A stretch of 11,218 bases of DNA from Methanomicrobiales archaeon (GCA_019136335.1 JAGVUK010000290.1:1-11218), one strand, 5' to 3'; positions 1 to 5,801 are shown, counted from the stretch's first letter. The notes: generated by a model not told the origin, from the sequence alone. A program made the numbers and translations.

Positions 1-101
1 CAGCACGACCTCCTCGCCGGTCCTGAGGGGATTCCGCCCGAGAAGAGAACCCTCCAGCACAGGGTCCTGGCACAGCATGACCTCCTTGCCGGTCCGGAGG
101 G
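1..101 (+). repeat. Two in-frame copies of a 72-bp unit in the HEAT gene
   Basis: Bases 1-29 and 73-101 are near-identical and lie exactly 72 bases (24 codons) apart. Both encode QHDLLAGPEG. Within the first 30 bases the four differences (C/T, C/T, T/G, G/T) fall at third codon positions and are silent. The rest of the unit has diverged. More copies may lie left of the window. Confidence 0.75.
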
Positions 102-366
102 TGTGAAGGAGCATGAGGCCCTCTTCCCCGAAGCCGGGAGAGCGGGTGTTGAGGAGGAGGCCCCACCGCCCGAGATGAGGCGGGAGTTACGACGTACGTA
201 TGCGGCAGCCATCCTCGGCGAGATCGCTGATCCCCGGGCGGAGGGTCCCCTCACCCGGTCGCTCTCAGACGACGACCCGGTCGTCCGGAAGGCGGCCGGG
301 GATGCGCTCGTGAGGTTCCGCGAGAAGCGGGGTGAGGCAGCGCCCGTGCCGCCGGCGTCCCGGTGA
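1..366 (+). CDS. HEAT-repeat (PBS-lyase-like) protein, C-terminal part
   Basis: The reading frame is open from base 1 to the TGA at 364-366, so the gene begins left of the window. The visible 121 residues start with two copies of a 24-residue unit, each opening with QHDLLAGPEG. An acidic and proline-rich linker (EEEAPPPEM) follows, then one HEAT-like helical repeat (RRTYAAAILGEIADP ... DPVVRKAAGDALVRF) and a short tail, GEAAPVPPASR. The linker, the repeat after it and the tail match the same parts of the complete HEAT protein at 1309-2253, so the two are paralogues. HEAT repeats form alpha solenoids that bind other proteins; no enzymatic residues are visible. The partner and role cannot be told. 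No membrane segment is seen in the visible part. Confidence 0.75.
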   Translation, partial: QHDLLAGPEGIPPEKRTLQHRVLAQHDLLAGPEGVKEHEALFPEAGRAGVEEEAPPPEMRRELRRTYAAAILGEIADPRAEGPLTRSLSDDDPVVRKAAGDALVRFREKRGEAAPVPPASR

Positions 367-373
367 TGCCGGG

Positions 374-399
374 GCACACTCCTGCTTTTTCGGGTGTGC
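374..399 (+). terminator. Hairpin plus T-run after the first HEAT gene
   Basis: GCACAC (374-379) pairs with GTGTGC (394-399), starting seven bases after the stop codon at 366. A C/T-rich loop with CTTTTT lies between the arms. Archaeal termination mostly follows T-runs, so the five T's at 386-390 may be the active part. Position and T-run support the call; strength is unknown. Confidence 0.4.
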
Positions 400-536
400 G
401 TGTGCTACGATACTGCGCGAGGGGAGTATTTCCAGACCCGATTGGCTCTGAAGAATCCTCGTGGAGAGGGTAGCGATAGATGGTATAATAAGGGAGCCCC
501 TCATAAGTTAGACACCTTAGGCACCGGGGTGCAGCC

Positions 537-665
537 ATGACCCTGGACTCCTGTAGACCCATCGGCGGCGTGCCTGTGATATCTCCGATGCGGAGATTCT
601 CGAATTCTTCAACGCACAAGAAAGCAGCCGCCGGGCGTAAGACCGATTCCGGGCGATACCGGTGA
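537..665 (+). CDS. Doubtful 42-residue basic ORF
   Basis: ATG at 537, TGA at 663-665. Two features favour it: a TATA-like TATAATA about 50 bases upstream (484-490) and a GGGGTG ribosome-binding-like site at 526-531, five bases before the ATG. The product begins MTLDSCRPIGG and ends in a basic tail (KKAAAGRK...GRYR) with no domain I recognise. Codon choice is mixed rather than strongly GC3-biased like the certain genes nearby. It could equally be chance or the relic of a longer gene. Confidence 0.22.
   Translation: MTLDSCRPIGGVPVISPMRRFSNSSTHKKAAAGRKTDSGRYR
581..597. repeat. Short perfect hairpin ATCTCCG-ATG-CGGAGAT
   Basis: A 7-bp perfect inverted repeat (581-587 with 591-597) around a three-base loop, inside the doubtful ORF 537-665. 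Function unknown; it may be an RNA hairpin or chance. Confidence 0.35.
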
Positions 666-751
666 CGGCGACTACGGGAGGCCGGGTCGACACCCCCACG
701 ACACCGGTCTGCCGTTCTCCTACGAATTTCGTCGGGATGGCGGCGGCTTGC

Positions 752-760
752 CTATACAAA
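752..760 (+). promoter_or_regulatory. Possible TATA box for the zinc-ribbon gene
   Basis: CTATACAAA lies about 70 bases before the ATG at 826. A start about 25 bases downstream would fall near 782, just before the hairpin at 784-801, giving a leader of about 44 bases that opens with that hairpin. The match to an archaeal TATA box is only fair. Confidence 0.3.
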
Positions 761-783
761 GCAGCGAACCCTGAGGAGGTCCT

Positions 784-801
784 GGAGATCTCCGGATCTC
801 C
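784..801. repeat. Perfect hairpin GGAGATC-TCCG-GATCTCC
   Basis: A 7-bp inverted repeat with a four-base loop (784-790 with 795-801), 24 bases before the ATG of the zinc-ribbon gene. It could be an operator or a hairpin in the 5' leader. The stem contains a GGAG element, so folding could affect ribosome access, but no start codon follows at normal spacing. Confidence 0.35.
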
Positions 802-825
802 CTCCCGGGTTTGAGTGATTATACA

Positions 826-987
826 ATGATAGCAGAAACAGCAGAAAACCACGTCATCTTCTACTGTGGTCGATGTCAACACCGATGGACTGAAGAATTT
901 ACCAATGAACCGATCGGGTGCCCGATCTGTGGAAACTACAGCACAATTGGACGCACCGAACCGAGACATAGACGGAGGAGATGGTAA
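826..987 (+). CDS. Small zinc-ribbon protein (53 residues)
   Basis: ATG at 826, TAA at 985-987. The product has two CxxC knuckles, C14-G-R-C17 and C32-P-I-C35, separated by 14 residues with W21, the classic layout of a single zinc ribbon. The last residues are strongly basic (PRHRRRRW), which would suit nucleic-acid or ribosome binding; that is inference. The ATG is chosen because GAGTGAT (813-819), close to the archaeal GAGGTGAT site, stands six bases before it. An in-frame TTG at 811 would add five residues but has no such site. The codons (GCA, GAA, ACA, AAT, ATT) are much less GC-rich than those of neighbouring genes. It lies alone between two HEAT-repeat genes. The zinc-site call is firm; the role is unknown. 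Confidence 0.65.
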   Translation: MIAETAENHVIFYCGRCQHRWTEEFTNEPIGCPICGNYSTIGRTEPRHRRRRW

Positions 988-1308
988 TTGAAGTTGTCCG
1001 GGGCCCGGACGGCGATACCGTCAGAAAACAACCCGGATGCCTGAACCCCTACTACCTCTTTTGAAGATATCTCCCTGCAGCGCCCCCAACTCCGGGAGGG
1101 GCGGCAATCCTGGCAGCAGCGGATTGCTCGTCCTGTCCGTCGCCTCCATGCCGCCTGAAACCTCACAGATCCCACACTCCCCCCTTCACGTGAGGCAACC
1201 CGCGGTGCGTGAAATATGAGGTGTGTCTGAGTACGACCCCCTGTCGACCATCTCACAAAAGTTATTATATCGACCAACCGCCATACACCGGGCCCGGAGG
1301 CGAATTGG
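988..1308 (+). other. Intergenic stretch before the second HEAT gene
   Basis: About 320 bases. The only clear signals are the TATA box at 1262-1270 and the GGAGG site at 1296-1300 for the next gene, plus a short hairpin GACGG-CGATA-CCGTC near 1008-1022. The 60-codon ORF at 1037-1219 is rich in Pro and Ser, has no upstream binding site that I see, and is likely chance. Confidence 0.5.
1262..1270 (+). promoter_or_regulatory. TATA box of the second HEAT gene
   Basis: TTATTATAT stands in a short A/T-rich island inside GC-rich DNA, centred about 43 bases before the TTG start at 1309. A transcript starting about 25 bases downstream would have a leader of about 17 bases that includes the GGAGG site at 1296-1300. 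Confidence 0.6.
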
Positions 1309-2253
1309 TTGCAGAGAGTGGGTAATCCAGCAGAAGAGAGACGGTTCAACATCGATCTCCTGAGGGCGGAAGAGAATATCGACGGCCTGATCGAGGCGCT
1401 CGGGAGCGAGGACGGCCTGACCCGCCAACGGGCCGCCCTGGCGCTCGGTGATGTCGGGACGGAAGCGGCGGCCGGCCCGCTCATCCGGGCGCTCGGGGAC
1501 CCGCTGACGGCGGTGCGGGAGGCGGCGGCGGACTCGCTCGCCATGCTCGGCCCCCCGGCGGTCGGGCCGCTGGTCGAGCTCATCGAGGACCCGGGGGCGT
1601 CGGGGAAGTACGAGGAGACGGCGGCGGCCGGTGGCCCGGTGAGCGTAACCGGGCCCGGCGGCCGGACCTGGGAGGTCGAGACCCGGCGAGACCTCCGGCG
1701 GGTGTATGCCGCCGCTATCCTTGGCGAGATCGGCGACCCTGGCGACCCTGCCGCGGTAGGACCCCTCATCCGGGCGCTGCGTGACGCAAACGACGACCTC
1801 CGGTGCCAGGCGTCCGGGGCGCTCGCAAAGTTCGGGAGGGAGGCGGTGGAGCCGCTTGGCGCGGCGCTCGCTGACCCGGACCCGGATGTCAGGATCGTCG
1901 CGGCCGGCGTCCTCGGTGATACCGGGGAGGCGGCTGCGATCGAGCCCCTCGTCGGGGCGCTCCGTGACGAGAACGGCGACGTCAGGGGGGCGGCGGGAGG
2001 CGCCCTCGTCCGGCTGGGTGGGGCAGCGGTCGACCGGCTCATCGCCGCGACGAAGGACGCCGACCGCAATGTCCGGCTCTACGCGGCGGGGGCGCTCAAG
2101 TACATCGGCGACCCGCGGGCGATCGCTCCCCTCCGGGATCTCGCCCGCAGCGGCGATGCGGAGGAGAAGGGCGTCGCAGAGGACGCGATCGCAAAGATCC
2201 GGATGGTCCAGGGCGAGGCCGCGCCGGAGCCTTCAGCGCCGACGTCGCGGTGA
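1309..2253 (+). CDS. HEAT-repeat (PBS-lyase-like) protein
   Basis: A complete 314-residue alpha-solenoid protein. Repeats of about 31 residues with the pattern ...VGPLIRALxDxxxxVRxxAAxxLxxLG run through almost the whole chain; I count about six or seven. After the second full repeat an insert of about 25 residues (glycine-rich, then acidic/basic: GPVSVTGPGG...RRDLRR) interrupts the series before YAAAILGEIGDP. The insert boundary and the tail GEAAPEPSAPTSR recur in the fragment at 1-366. The TTG at 1309 is chosen because GGAGG at 1296-1300 gives an 8-base spacer; an in-frame GTG at 1318 is possible. No signal peptide or membrane helix is seen, so it is likely cytoplasmic. HEAT repeats act as protein-binding scaffolds, and in the PBS-lyase group some attach cofactors; neither can be shown here. 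It converges on hisD with 8 bases between the stops. Confidence 0.85.
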   Translation: MQRVGNPAEERRFNIDLLRAEENIDGLIEALGSEDGLTRQRAALALGDVGTEAAAGPLIRALGDPLTAVREAAADSLAMLGPPAVGPLVELIEDPGASGKYEETAAAGGPVSVTGPGGRTWEVETRRDLRRVYAAAILGEIGDPGDPAAVGPLIRALRDANDDLRCQASGALAKFGREAVEPLGAALADPDPDVRIVAAGVLGDTGEAAAIEPLVGALRDENGDVRGAAGGALVRLGGAAVDRLIAATKDADRNVRLYAAGALKYIGDPRAIAPLRDLARSGDAEEKGVAEDAIAKIRMVQGEAAPEPSAPTSR

Positions 2254-2261
2254 GGTATCTC

Positions 2262-3512
2262 TTACCCCTTTCTCCTCACCCGCACCGACTCTGCGTGGGC
2301 GTGAAGCCCTTCCGCATCGGCGATCGTCTCCACGACGTCGCCGATGGCCTCGAGCCCCTCCCGCGTGATCACCTGGACCGTCGCGCGCCGGCAGAAGTGG
2401 TTCACGTCGAGGCCGGAGTACAAACCGGCATAACCTGCCGTCGGGAGGACGTGGTTTGTTCCCGAGGCGTAGTCGCCGCAGGCCACCGCCGCGTAGGGAC
2501 CGACGAAGATCGACCCGGCGCTCCTGACCCGGGTGAGGACGGCGAGCGGGTCGGCCACCTGGATCGAGAGGTGCTCGGGGGCGATACCGTCGACCGTCGC
2601 CACCGCCTCGTCGATATCGGCGGTCACGATGTAGCCCGAGTGGTCGAGCGCCTGCGCGATGATATCGCGCCGCGCCGCACCCGCCGCCATCCGCTTCACC
2701 TCAGCCCCAACCGCACCGGCGAGGGCCGCGTCGGTCGTGACGAGGACGCAGGCGGCGTTCGGGTCGTGCTCCGCCTGGGCGAGGATATCGGCCGCGATGA
2801 ACGTCGGGTTTGCCGTGCTGTCGGCAAGGATTGCGATCTCGCTCGGGCCCGCGGGGAAGTCGATCTCCGCCTCGTCCCGGAGGAGCATCTTCGCGGCGGT
2901 GACGTAGACGTTGCCCGGGCCGACGATCTTTTCCACCCTTGGGATCGTTTCCGTCCCGAGCGCCATCGCCGCGATCGCCTGGGCGCCGCCGACCCGGTAG
3001 ATCTCGTCGACCCCGGCGATATCGAGCGCAACAAGCGTGATCGGGTTGACCGGCGGCGGGGTGCAGCAGCAGATCTCCCGAACGCCGGCGACCTTTGCCG
3101 GGATCGTGCACATCAGTGCCGTCGAGGGGTATGCCGCCCGCCCGCCGGGGATGTAGGCTCCCACCCGGGATAAGGGGGTCGTCCTGACGCCGAGGGTGAT
3201 CCCGGGCTCCATCTCCTGCAGCCAGAGGTCGCGCCCGCGCTGCAGCTCGTGGAACCGGCTGATCCGCACCTCGGCCTCAGAGAGGCTCTCGATGAGTTGC
3301 GCGTCCACCTGGTCGTAGGCCGCCTCCCGCTCCTCGTCGGAGACGGCGAGCCCGGAAAGATCGATCTTATCAAACTTCTTTGTCAGGTCGATGAGGGCCG
3401 CGTCCCCCTCCGCCCGCACCTTCCCGATGATCTCGGAGACCGGCCCCTTCACCCGGTCCAGGTCCGACCGCCGTCCGGCGATCCAGGTTTCGATATCCAG
3501 CGCCTGCCACAT
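2262..3512 (-). CDS. hisD: Histidinol dehydrogenase
   Basis: HisD carries out the last two steps of histidine synthesis, oxidising L-histidinol to L-histidine with two NAD+ through the aldehyde. It is a cytoplasmic, zinc-dependent enzyme. The 416-residue chain is a little shorter than the 434 of E. coli and looks complete. Family motifs are in order: VGPGNVYVTAAK at 197-208, DFPAGPSE at 218-225, AQAEHD at 245-250, APEHL at 311-315, GDYASGTNHVLPT at 346-358 and EGLHAHAESV at 401-410. Zinc ligands by comparison with E. coli are Q246, H249, D347 and H406; the catalytic pair is E313/H314. All are present. The ATG at 3510-3512 gives the usual N-terminus, but no ribosome binding site precedes it, so a leaderless message is possible (weak TATA-like CCTTAACG about 30 bases upstream). 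No other his gene is visible; in archaea his genes are often scattered. Confidence 0.97.
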   Translation of the reverse strand: MWQALDIETWIAGRRSDLDRVKGPVSEIIGKVRAEGDAALIDLTKKFDKIDLSGLAVSDEEREAAYDQVDAQLIESLSEAEVRISRFHELQRGRDLWLQEMEPGITLGVRTTPLSRVGAYIPGGRAAYPSTALMCTIPAKVAGVREICCCTPPPVNPITLVALDIAGVDEIYRVGGAQAIAAMALGTETIPRVEKIVGPGNVYVTAAKMLLRDEAEIDFPAGPSEIAILADSTANPTFIAADILAQAEHDPNAACVLVTTDAALAGAVGAEVKRMAAGAARRDIIAQALDHSGYIVTADIDEAVATVDGIAPEHLSIQVADPLAVLTRVRSAGSIFVGPYAAVACGDYASGTNHVLPTAGYAGLYSGLDVNHFCRRATVQVITREGLEAIGDVVETIADAEGLHAHAESVRVRRKG

Positions 3513-3609
3513 GAGGAAAAAGGTCGGCGGCCCGAAGCGTTAAGGTTTCGACACCCGGGCCCGTGAGGGCGAATGCCCCTTCCGCAGGCGGCAGGTACGC
3601 TGGGGATGC

Positions 3610-3630
3610 TTGACAATTTCTATTTGTCAA
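3610..3630. promoter_or_regulatory. Candidate operator TTGACAA-N7-TTGTCAA
   Basis: A perfect 7-bp inverted repeat (3610-3616 with 3624-3630) with a seven-base A/T-rich spacer. The 21 bases have the symmetry and size expected for a dimeric helix-turn-helix regulator. It lies about 20 bases upstream of the tupA1 TATA box, where an activator or repressor of archaeal transcription could act. A metal- or oxyanion-sensing regulator is a natural guess from context, but no regulator gene is in the window. I do not see a copy before tupA2. Confidence 0.5.
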
Positions 3631-3646
3631 TTATTATACAAAACAA

Positions 3647-3655
3647 TAAATATAA
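3647..3655 (+). promoter_or_regulatory. TATA box of tupA1
   Basis: TAAATATAA preceded by an A-rich BRE-like tract. Its centre is about 27 bases before the ATG at 3678, the normal distance to the transcription start, so the message is probably leaderless. No ribosome binding site is present between them, which fits. Confidence 0.65.
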
Positions 3656-3677
3656 CTTCGGTCCATCCCGGCCCCGT

Positions 3678-4535
3678 ATGCGATCGAGATCGTGGGTGCC
3701 CCTCGTGGGCATCATGGTAGTGTTGCTTGCCGCATGTGCCATCTCTGTCCCGGCACAGGAGGCAGCAAACCCGGGCGTGCTCCGGATAGCGACGACGACG
3801 AGCCTGTACGACACCGGCCTCCTTGATGCACTTGAGATGATGTACGAGAACACGTCCGGCGTGGACGTGCAGATCACTGCACAGGGGACAGGCCAGTCGC
3901 TCGACACCGCGAGACGCGGGGACGTCGATCTCGTGCTCGTCCATTCGCCAACGCAGGAGCAGCAGTTCATCGACGAAGGCTACGGCATCAACGAGCGGTG
4001 CTTCGCCTACAACAACTTCCTCATCGTCGGGCCGGAGGCCGACCCGGCGGGCATCAAGAATATGCAGATCTGGGCGGCAGCCGGCTACAACTACACAGAC
4101 GACATCCAGGACTCCGGGCCCTGGTACGTCGAGACCGGGAGCGGCATGGGGGAGACCCTGACCATCGCGAACCAGAAGAATGCCTACACGCTCTCCGACA
4201 TCGGGACATATCTCGCTTTCAAGAAGCAACTGAACCTCGTAACGCTGGTGACCGAGGGCGACCAGCTCCTCAACCGCTACAGCGCGATCGCGGTCAACCC
4301 CGAGAAGGCGCCGGGCGTCAACATCGATGAGGCGAACAAGTTCATCGACTGGATAACCTCAAACGAAACCAAGGAGTTCATCGGGAACTTTGGCGTCGAG
4401 GAGTACGGCCAGCCGCTCTTCGTCCCGCTCTACCCGCCCGAGTGCACACAACCGCCGTTCAACTGCACCACCTGTTCAGGACCGGGGAACGTGACGACGA
4501 CCGGGAACGTGACGACTGGAAACGCCACGGCGTGA
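3678..4535 (+). CDS. tupA: TupA-like tungstate-binding lipoprotein lacking its SRGD motif
   Basis: Solute-binding protein of a tungstate ABC importer, expected outside the cell and anchored by lipid. The 285 residues begin with a signal peptide and lipobox (LAAC, C20). The first anion-binding motif ATTTSL is at 38-43 and QGTGQSLDTARRGDVDLVLVH follows. Against the neighbouring paralogue (4755-5729) the chain jumps from GIKNM (to 129) to QIWAAAGYNYT (from 130), losing about 36 residues in frame, including SRGDNSGTH, the second anion-contact loop of TupA proteins. The rest aligns to the end, including CTQPPFNC. The tail is a repeat of N-V-T/N-A-T sequons. ATG 3678 is chosen because it starts the signal peptide and fits the TATA spacing; an in-frame start 105 bases upstream would add a non-signal stretch. 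The frame is intact, so it may be expressed, but tungstate binding as in normal TupA is doubtful. Confidence 0.85.
   Translation: MRSRSWVPLVGIMVVLLAACAISVPAQEAANPGVLRIATTTSLYDTGLLDALEMMYENTSGVDVQITAQGTGQSLDTARRGDVDLVLVHSPTQEQQFIDEGYGINERCFAYNNFLIVGPEADPAGIKNMQIWAAAGYNYTDDIQDSGPWYVETGSGMGETLTIANQKNAYTLSDIGTYLAFKKQLNLVTLVTEGDQLLNRYSAIAVNPEKAPGVNIDEANKFIDWITSNETKEFIGNFGVEEYGQPLFVPLYPPECTQPPFNCTTCSGPGNVTTTGNVTTGNATA
4485..4516 (+). repeat. Tandem repeat encoding N-V-T-T sequons
   Basis: GGGAACGTGACGAC occurs at 4485-4498 and again at 4503-4516, 18 bases apart, in the last codons of tupA1. It encodes GNVTT twice, followed by GNAT, giving three Asn-X-Thr sequons in 15 residues. Confidence 0.7.
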
Positions 4536-4754
4536 ACCGGGACCGTTCGTACCGTGCTACGGGCTCCGGGGCGCGAGATCCCTGCCACCTGCCGAAAGAC
4601 TGAGGCGGGCGGCTGATGCGCCCCGTTCTCCCCAGGGGCATCCAGCTCCCCGGCATACGGAACTCCTCTCCCCGCCCCGGGCCGGTATAACCCCGGAGAT
4701 GCGCCGGATGAGAGGATAACTATTTATGATCGGTGGTCGCGCTAACGTGCTGCT
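4536..4754 (+). other. Gap between the two tupA genes
   Basis: 219 bases with no gene that I can support. It has a small hairpin CCGT-GCT-ACGG soon after the stop, a C-rich tract (about 4620-4680), a second TATA-like GGTATAAC near 4684 and the promoter at 4720-4727. It therefore seems to separate two transcription units rather than join one operon, though read-through is possible. Confidence 0.45.
4720..4727 (+). promoter_or_regulatory. TATA box of tupA2
   Basis: CTATTTAT within an A/T-rich patch, centred about 31 bases before the ATG at 4755. No ribosome binding site stands close to the ATG, so a leaderless or near-leaderless message is likely, as for tupA1. Confidence 0.5.
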
Positions 4755-5729
4755 ATGAAGACGAACGTTGCCATTCTATCGGCCGGTGCCGTCTCGATCC
4801 TGTTCATCCTCGCCCTCGCTATCGGATGCACGGGAACGGCGCCGGGCGGAAACGAGACGCCGAACGCCACGACGACCGCACCCGCCGCCGGGGCGAACGT
4901 CTTGAAGATCGCCACCACGACGAGCCTTGAGAACACCGGGCTCCTCGCGGAACTCGAACGGGTCTACGAGAACGAGACCGGGATGGACCTCCAGTTCATC
5001 GCCCAGGGGACGGGCCAGTCCCTCGACACCGCCAGGCGCGGTGATGTCGATCTCGTGCTCGTCCACGCCCCGGCGCTTGAGCAGCAGTTCATCGACGAAG
5101 GCTACGGCATCGACCCGCGCTGCATCGCCTACAACTACTTCATCATCGTCGGGCCGAAGGAGGATCCGGCAGGCATCAAGAACATGAGCGCGGTGGAAGC
5201 ATTCAGGGCGATCTACATCGCCGGCACGAACAAGACGGCGGGCGTGGTCTTCGTCTCCCGCGGCGACAACTCGGGCACCCACGCCCAGGAGAAGGCGCTC
5301 TGGAAGGAGGCGGGCTACAACTACACAGAAGACATCCTTGACTCCGGGGCCTGGTACGTCGAGGCCGGCAAAGGTATGGGCGATACCCTGATCCTCGCAA
5401 ACGAGAAGAAGGCGTACGTCCTCACCGATGAGGGGACCTACCTCTCGTTTGCGGACCGACTTAGCCTGGTGCCGGTCATCACTGAGAGCACTGAACTCAT
5501 GAACCGCTACAGCGCAATCGCGGTCAACCCCGCGAAGTACCCGGGCGTGAACGCGAAAGGAGCCGCGGACTTCATCAACTGGCTCATATCCGACGAAGGA
5601 AAGCAGCTGATCGGCGATTTCGGGAAGGCCGAGTTCGGGAAACCGCTCTTTGTGCCGCTTTACGCGCCTGAGTGCACACAGCCGCCGTTCAACTGCACCT
5701 GCGCGGAGCCGGTGCCCACGCCCGCGTGA
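4755..5729 (+). CDS. tupA: Tungstate-binding lipoprotein TupA (intact copy)
   Basis: Extracellular receptor of a tungstate ABC importer; it captures WO4(2-) and hands it to TupBC. The 324 residues show a signal peptide with a lipobox-like AIGC (C25), then a Thr/Pro/Ala linker with NET and NAT sequons (33-41), typical of archaeal surface lipoproteins. The two TupA anion-binding motifs are present: ATTTSL at 53-58 and SRGDNSGTH at 168-176. The QGTGQSLDTARRGDVDLVLVH block and the DEGTYLSF and NRYSAIAVNP blocks are conserved family features. Two cysteines in CTQPPFNC near the C-terminus also occur in tupA1. The start is set by the signal peptide and the TATA spacing. tupB follows after 72 bases, so this gene probably opens the tupABC unit. 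Molybdate or another oxyanion as ligand cannot be excluded. Confidence 0.93.
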   Translation: MKTNVAILSAGAVSILFILALAIGCTGTAPGGNETPNATTTAPAAGANVLKIATTTSLENTGLLAELERVYENETGMDLQFIAQGTGQSLDTARRGDVDLVLVHAPALEQQFIDEGYGIDPRCIAYNYFIIVGPKEDPAGIKNMSAVEAFRAIYIAGTNKTAGVVFVSRGDNSGTHAQEKALWKEAGYNYTEDILDSGAWYVEAGKGMGDTLILANEKKAYVLTDEGTYLSFADRLSLVPVITESTELMNRYSAIAVNPAKYPGVNAKGAADFINWLISDEGKQLIGDFGKAEFGKPLFVPLYAPECTQPPFNCTCAEPVPTPA

Positions 5730-5801
5730 AGCCGGGTATCAGGGGAGGACAGGGGGAGACGTGGATGGGGTGATCGGCAGGGTGACGGAGGGTGAGGGGA
5801 C
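5730..5801 (+). other. Purine-rich leader of tupB with three GGGTGA sites
   Basis: GGGTGA occurs at 5768-5773, 5780-5785 and 5790-5795, each matching the archaeal ribosome binding site. Only the last has normal spacing, six bases to the GTG at 5802, and it is part of a longer GGAGGGTGA (5787-5795). This decides the tupB start. Confidence 0.5.

Larger units (their letters stand above)
367..825 (+). other. Gene-poor stretch between HEAT gene and zinc-ribbon gene
   Basis: About 460 bases without a convincing gene. They hold the possible terminator at 374-399, a TATA-like TATAATA at 484-490, a doubtful 42-codon ORF at 537-665, a hairpin at 581-597, a TATA-like CTATACAAA at 752-760 and a hairpin at 784-801. 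Longer minus-strand ORFs here (for example 251-619) run on into the coding strand of the HEAT gene and lack recognisable domains. The stretch could be a decayed gene or mobile-element relic, but nothing in it can be assigned. Confidence 0.5.
3513..3677. promoter_or_regulatory. Divergent promoter region between hisD and tupA1
   Basis: 165 bases separating two divergent genes. The hisD-side half is GC-rich with a weak minus-strand TATA-like element near 3537-3546. The tupA1-side half is strikingly A/T-rich and carries the palindrome at 3610-3630, a TATA-like TTATTATAC at 3631-3639 and the stronger TAAATATAA at 3647-3655. Control of hisD from the palindrome is possible but distant. Confidence 0.55.

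Noticed and set aside
251..619. 122-codon minus-strand ORF rich in aromatic residues
   Set aside because: It overlaps the coding 3' end of the first HEAT gene, has no visible binding site or domain, and two other minus-strand frames are open over the same bases. A decayed gene is possible but not supportable.
981..1064. 27-codon ORF overlapping the stop of the zinc-ribbon gene (ATGGTAA)
   Set aside because: The overlap looks like translational coupling, but the product is short and without features; likely chance.
1037..1219. 60-codon ORF in the gap before the second HEAT gene
   Set aside because: Low-complexity Pro/Ser composition, no upstream signals that fit and no recognisable motif.
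936..2069. 377-codon minus-strand ORF opposite the second HEAT gene
   Set aside because: It is Ser/Arg/Pro/Ala-rich with no domain, as expected for the antisense frame of a GC-rich gene, and the + strand shows clear HEAT repeats and GC3 bias.
2250..3173. Long + strand ORF opposite hisD
   Set aside because: The minus strand encodes HisD with every catalytic motif; this ORF is an Arg/Asp/Gly-rich shadow.
3573..3677. N-terminal extension of tupA1 from the ATG at 3573
   Set aside because: It would run through the palindrome and TATA box and place 35 residues before a good signal peptide.
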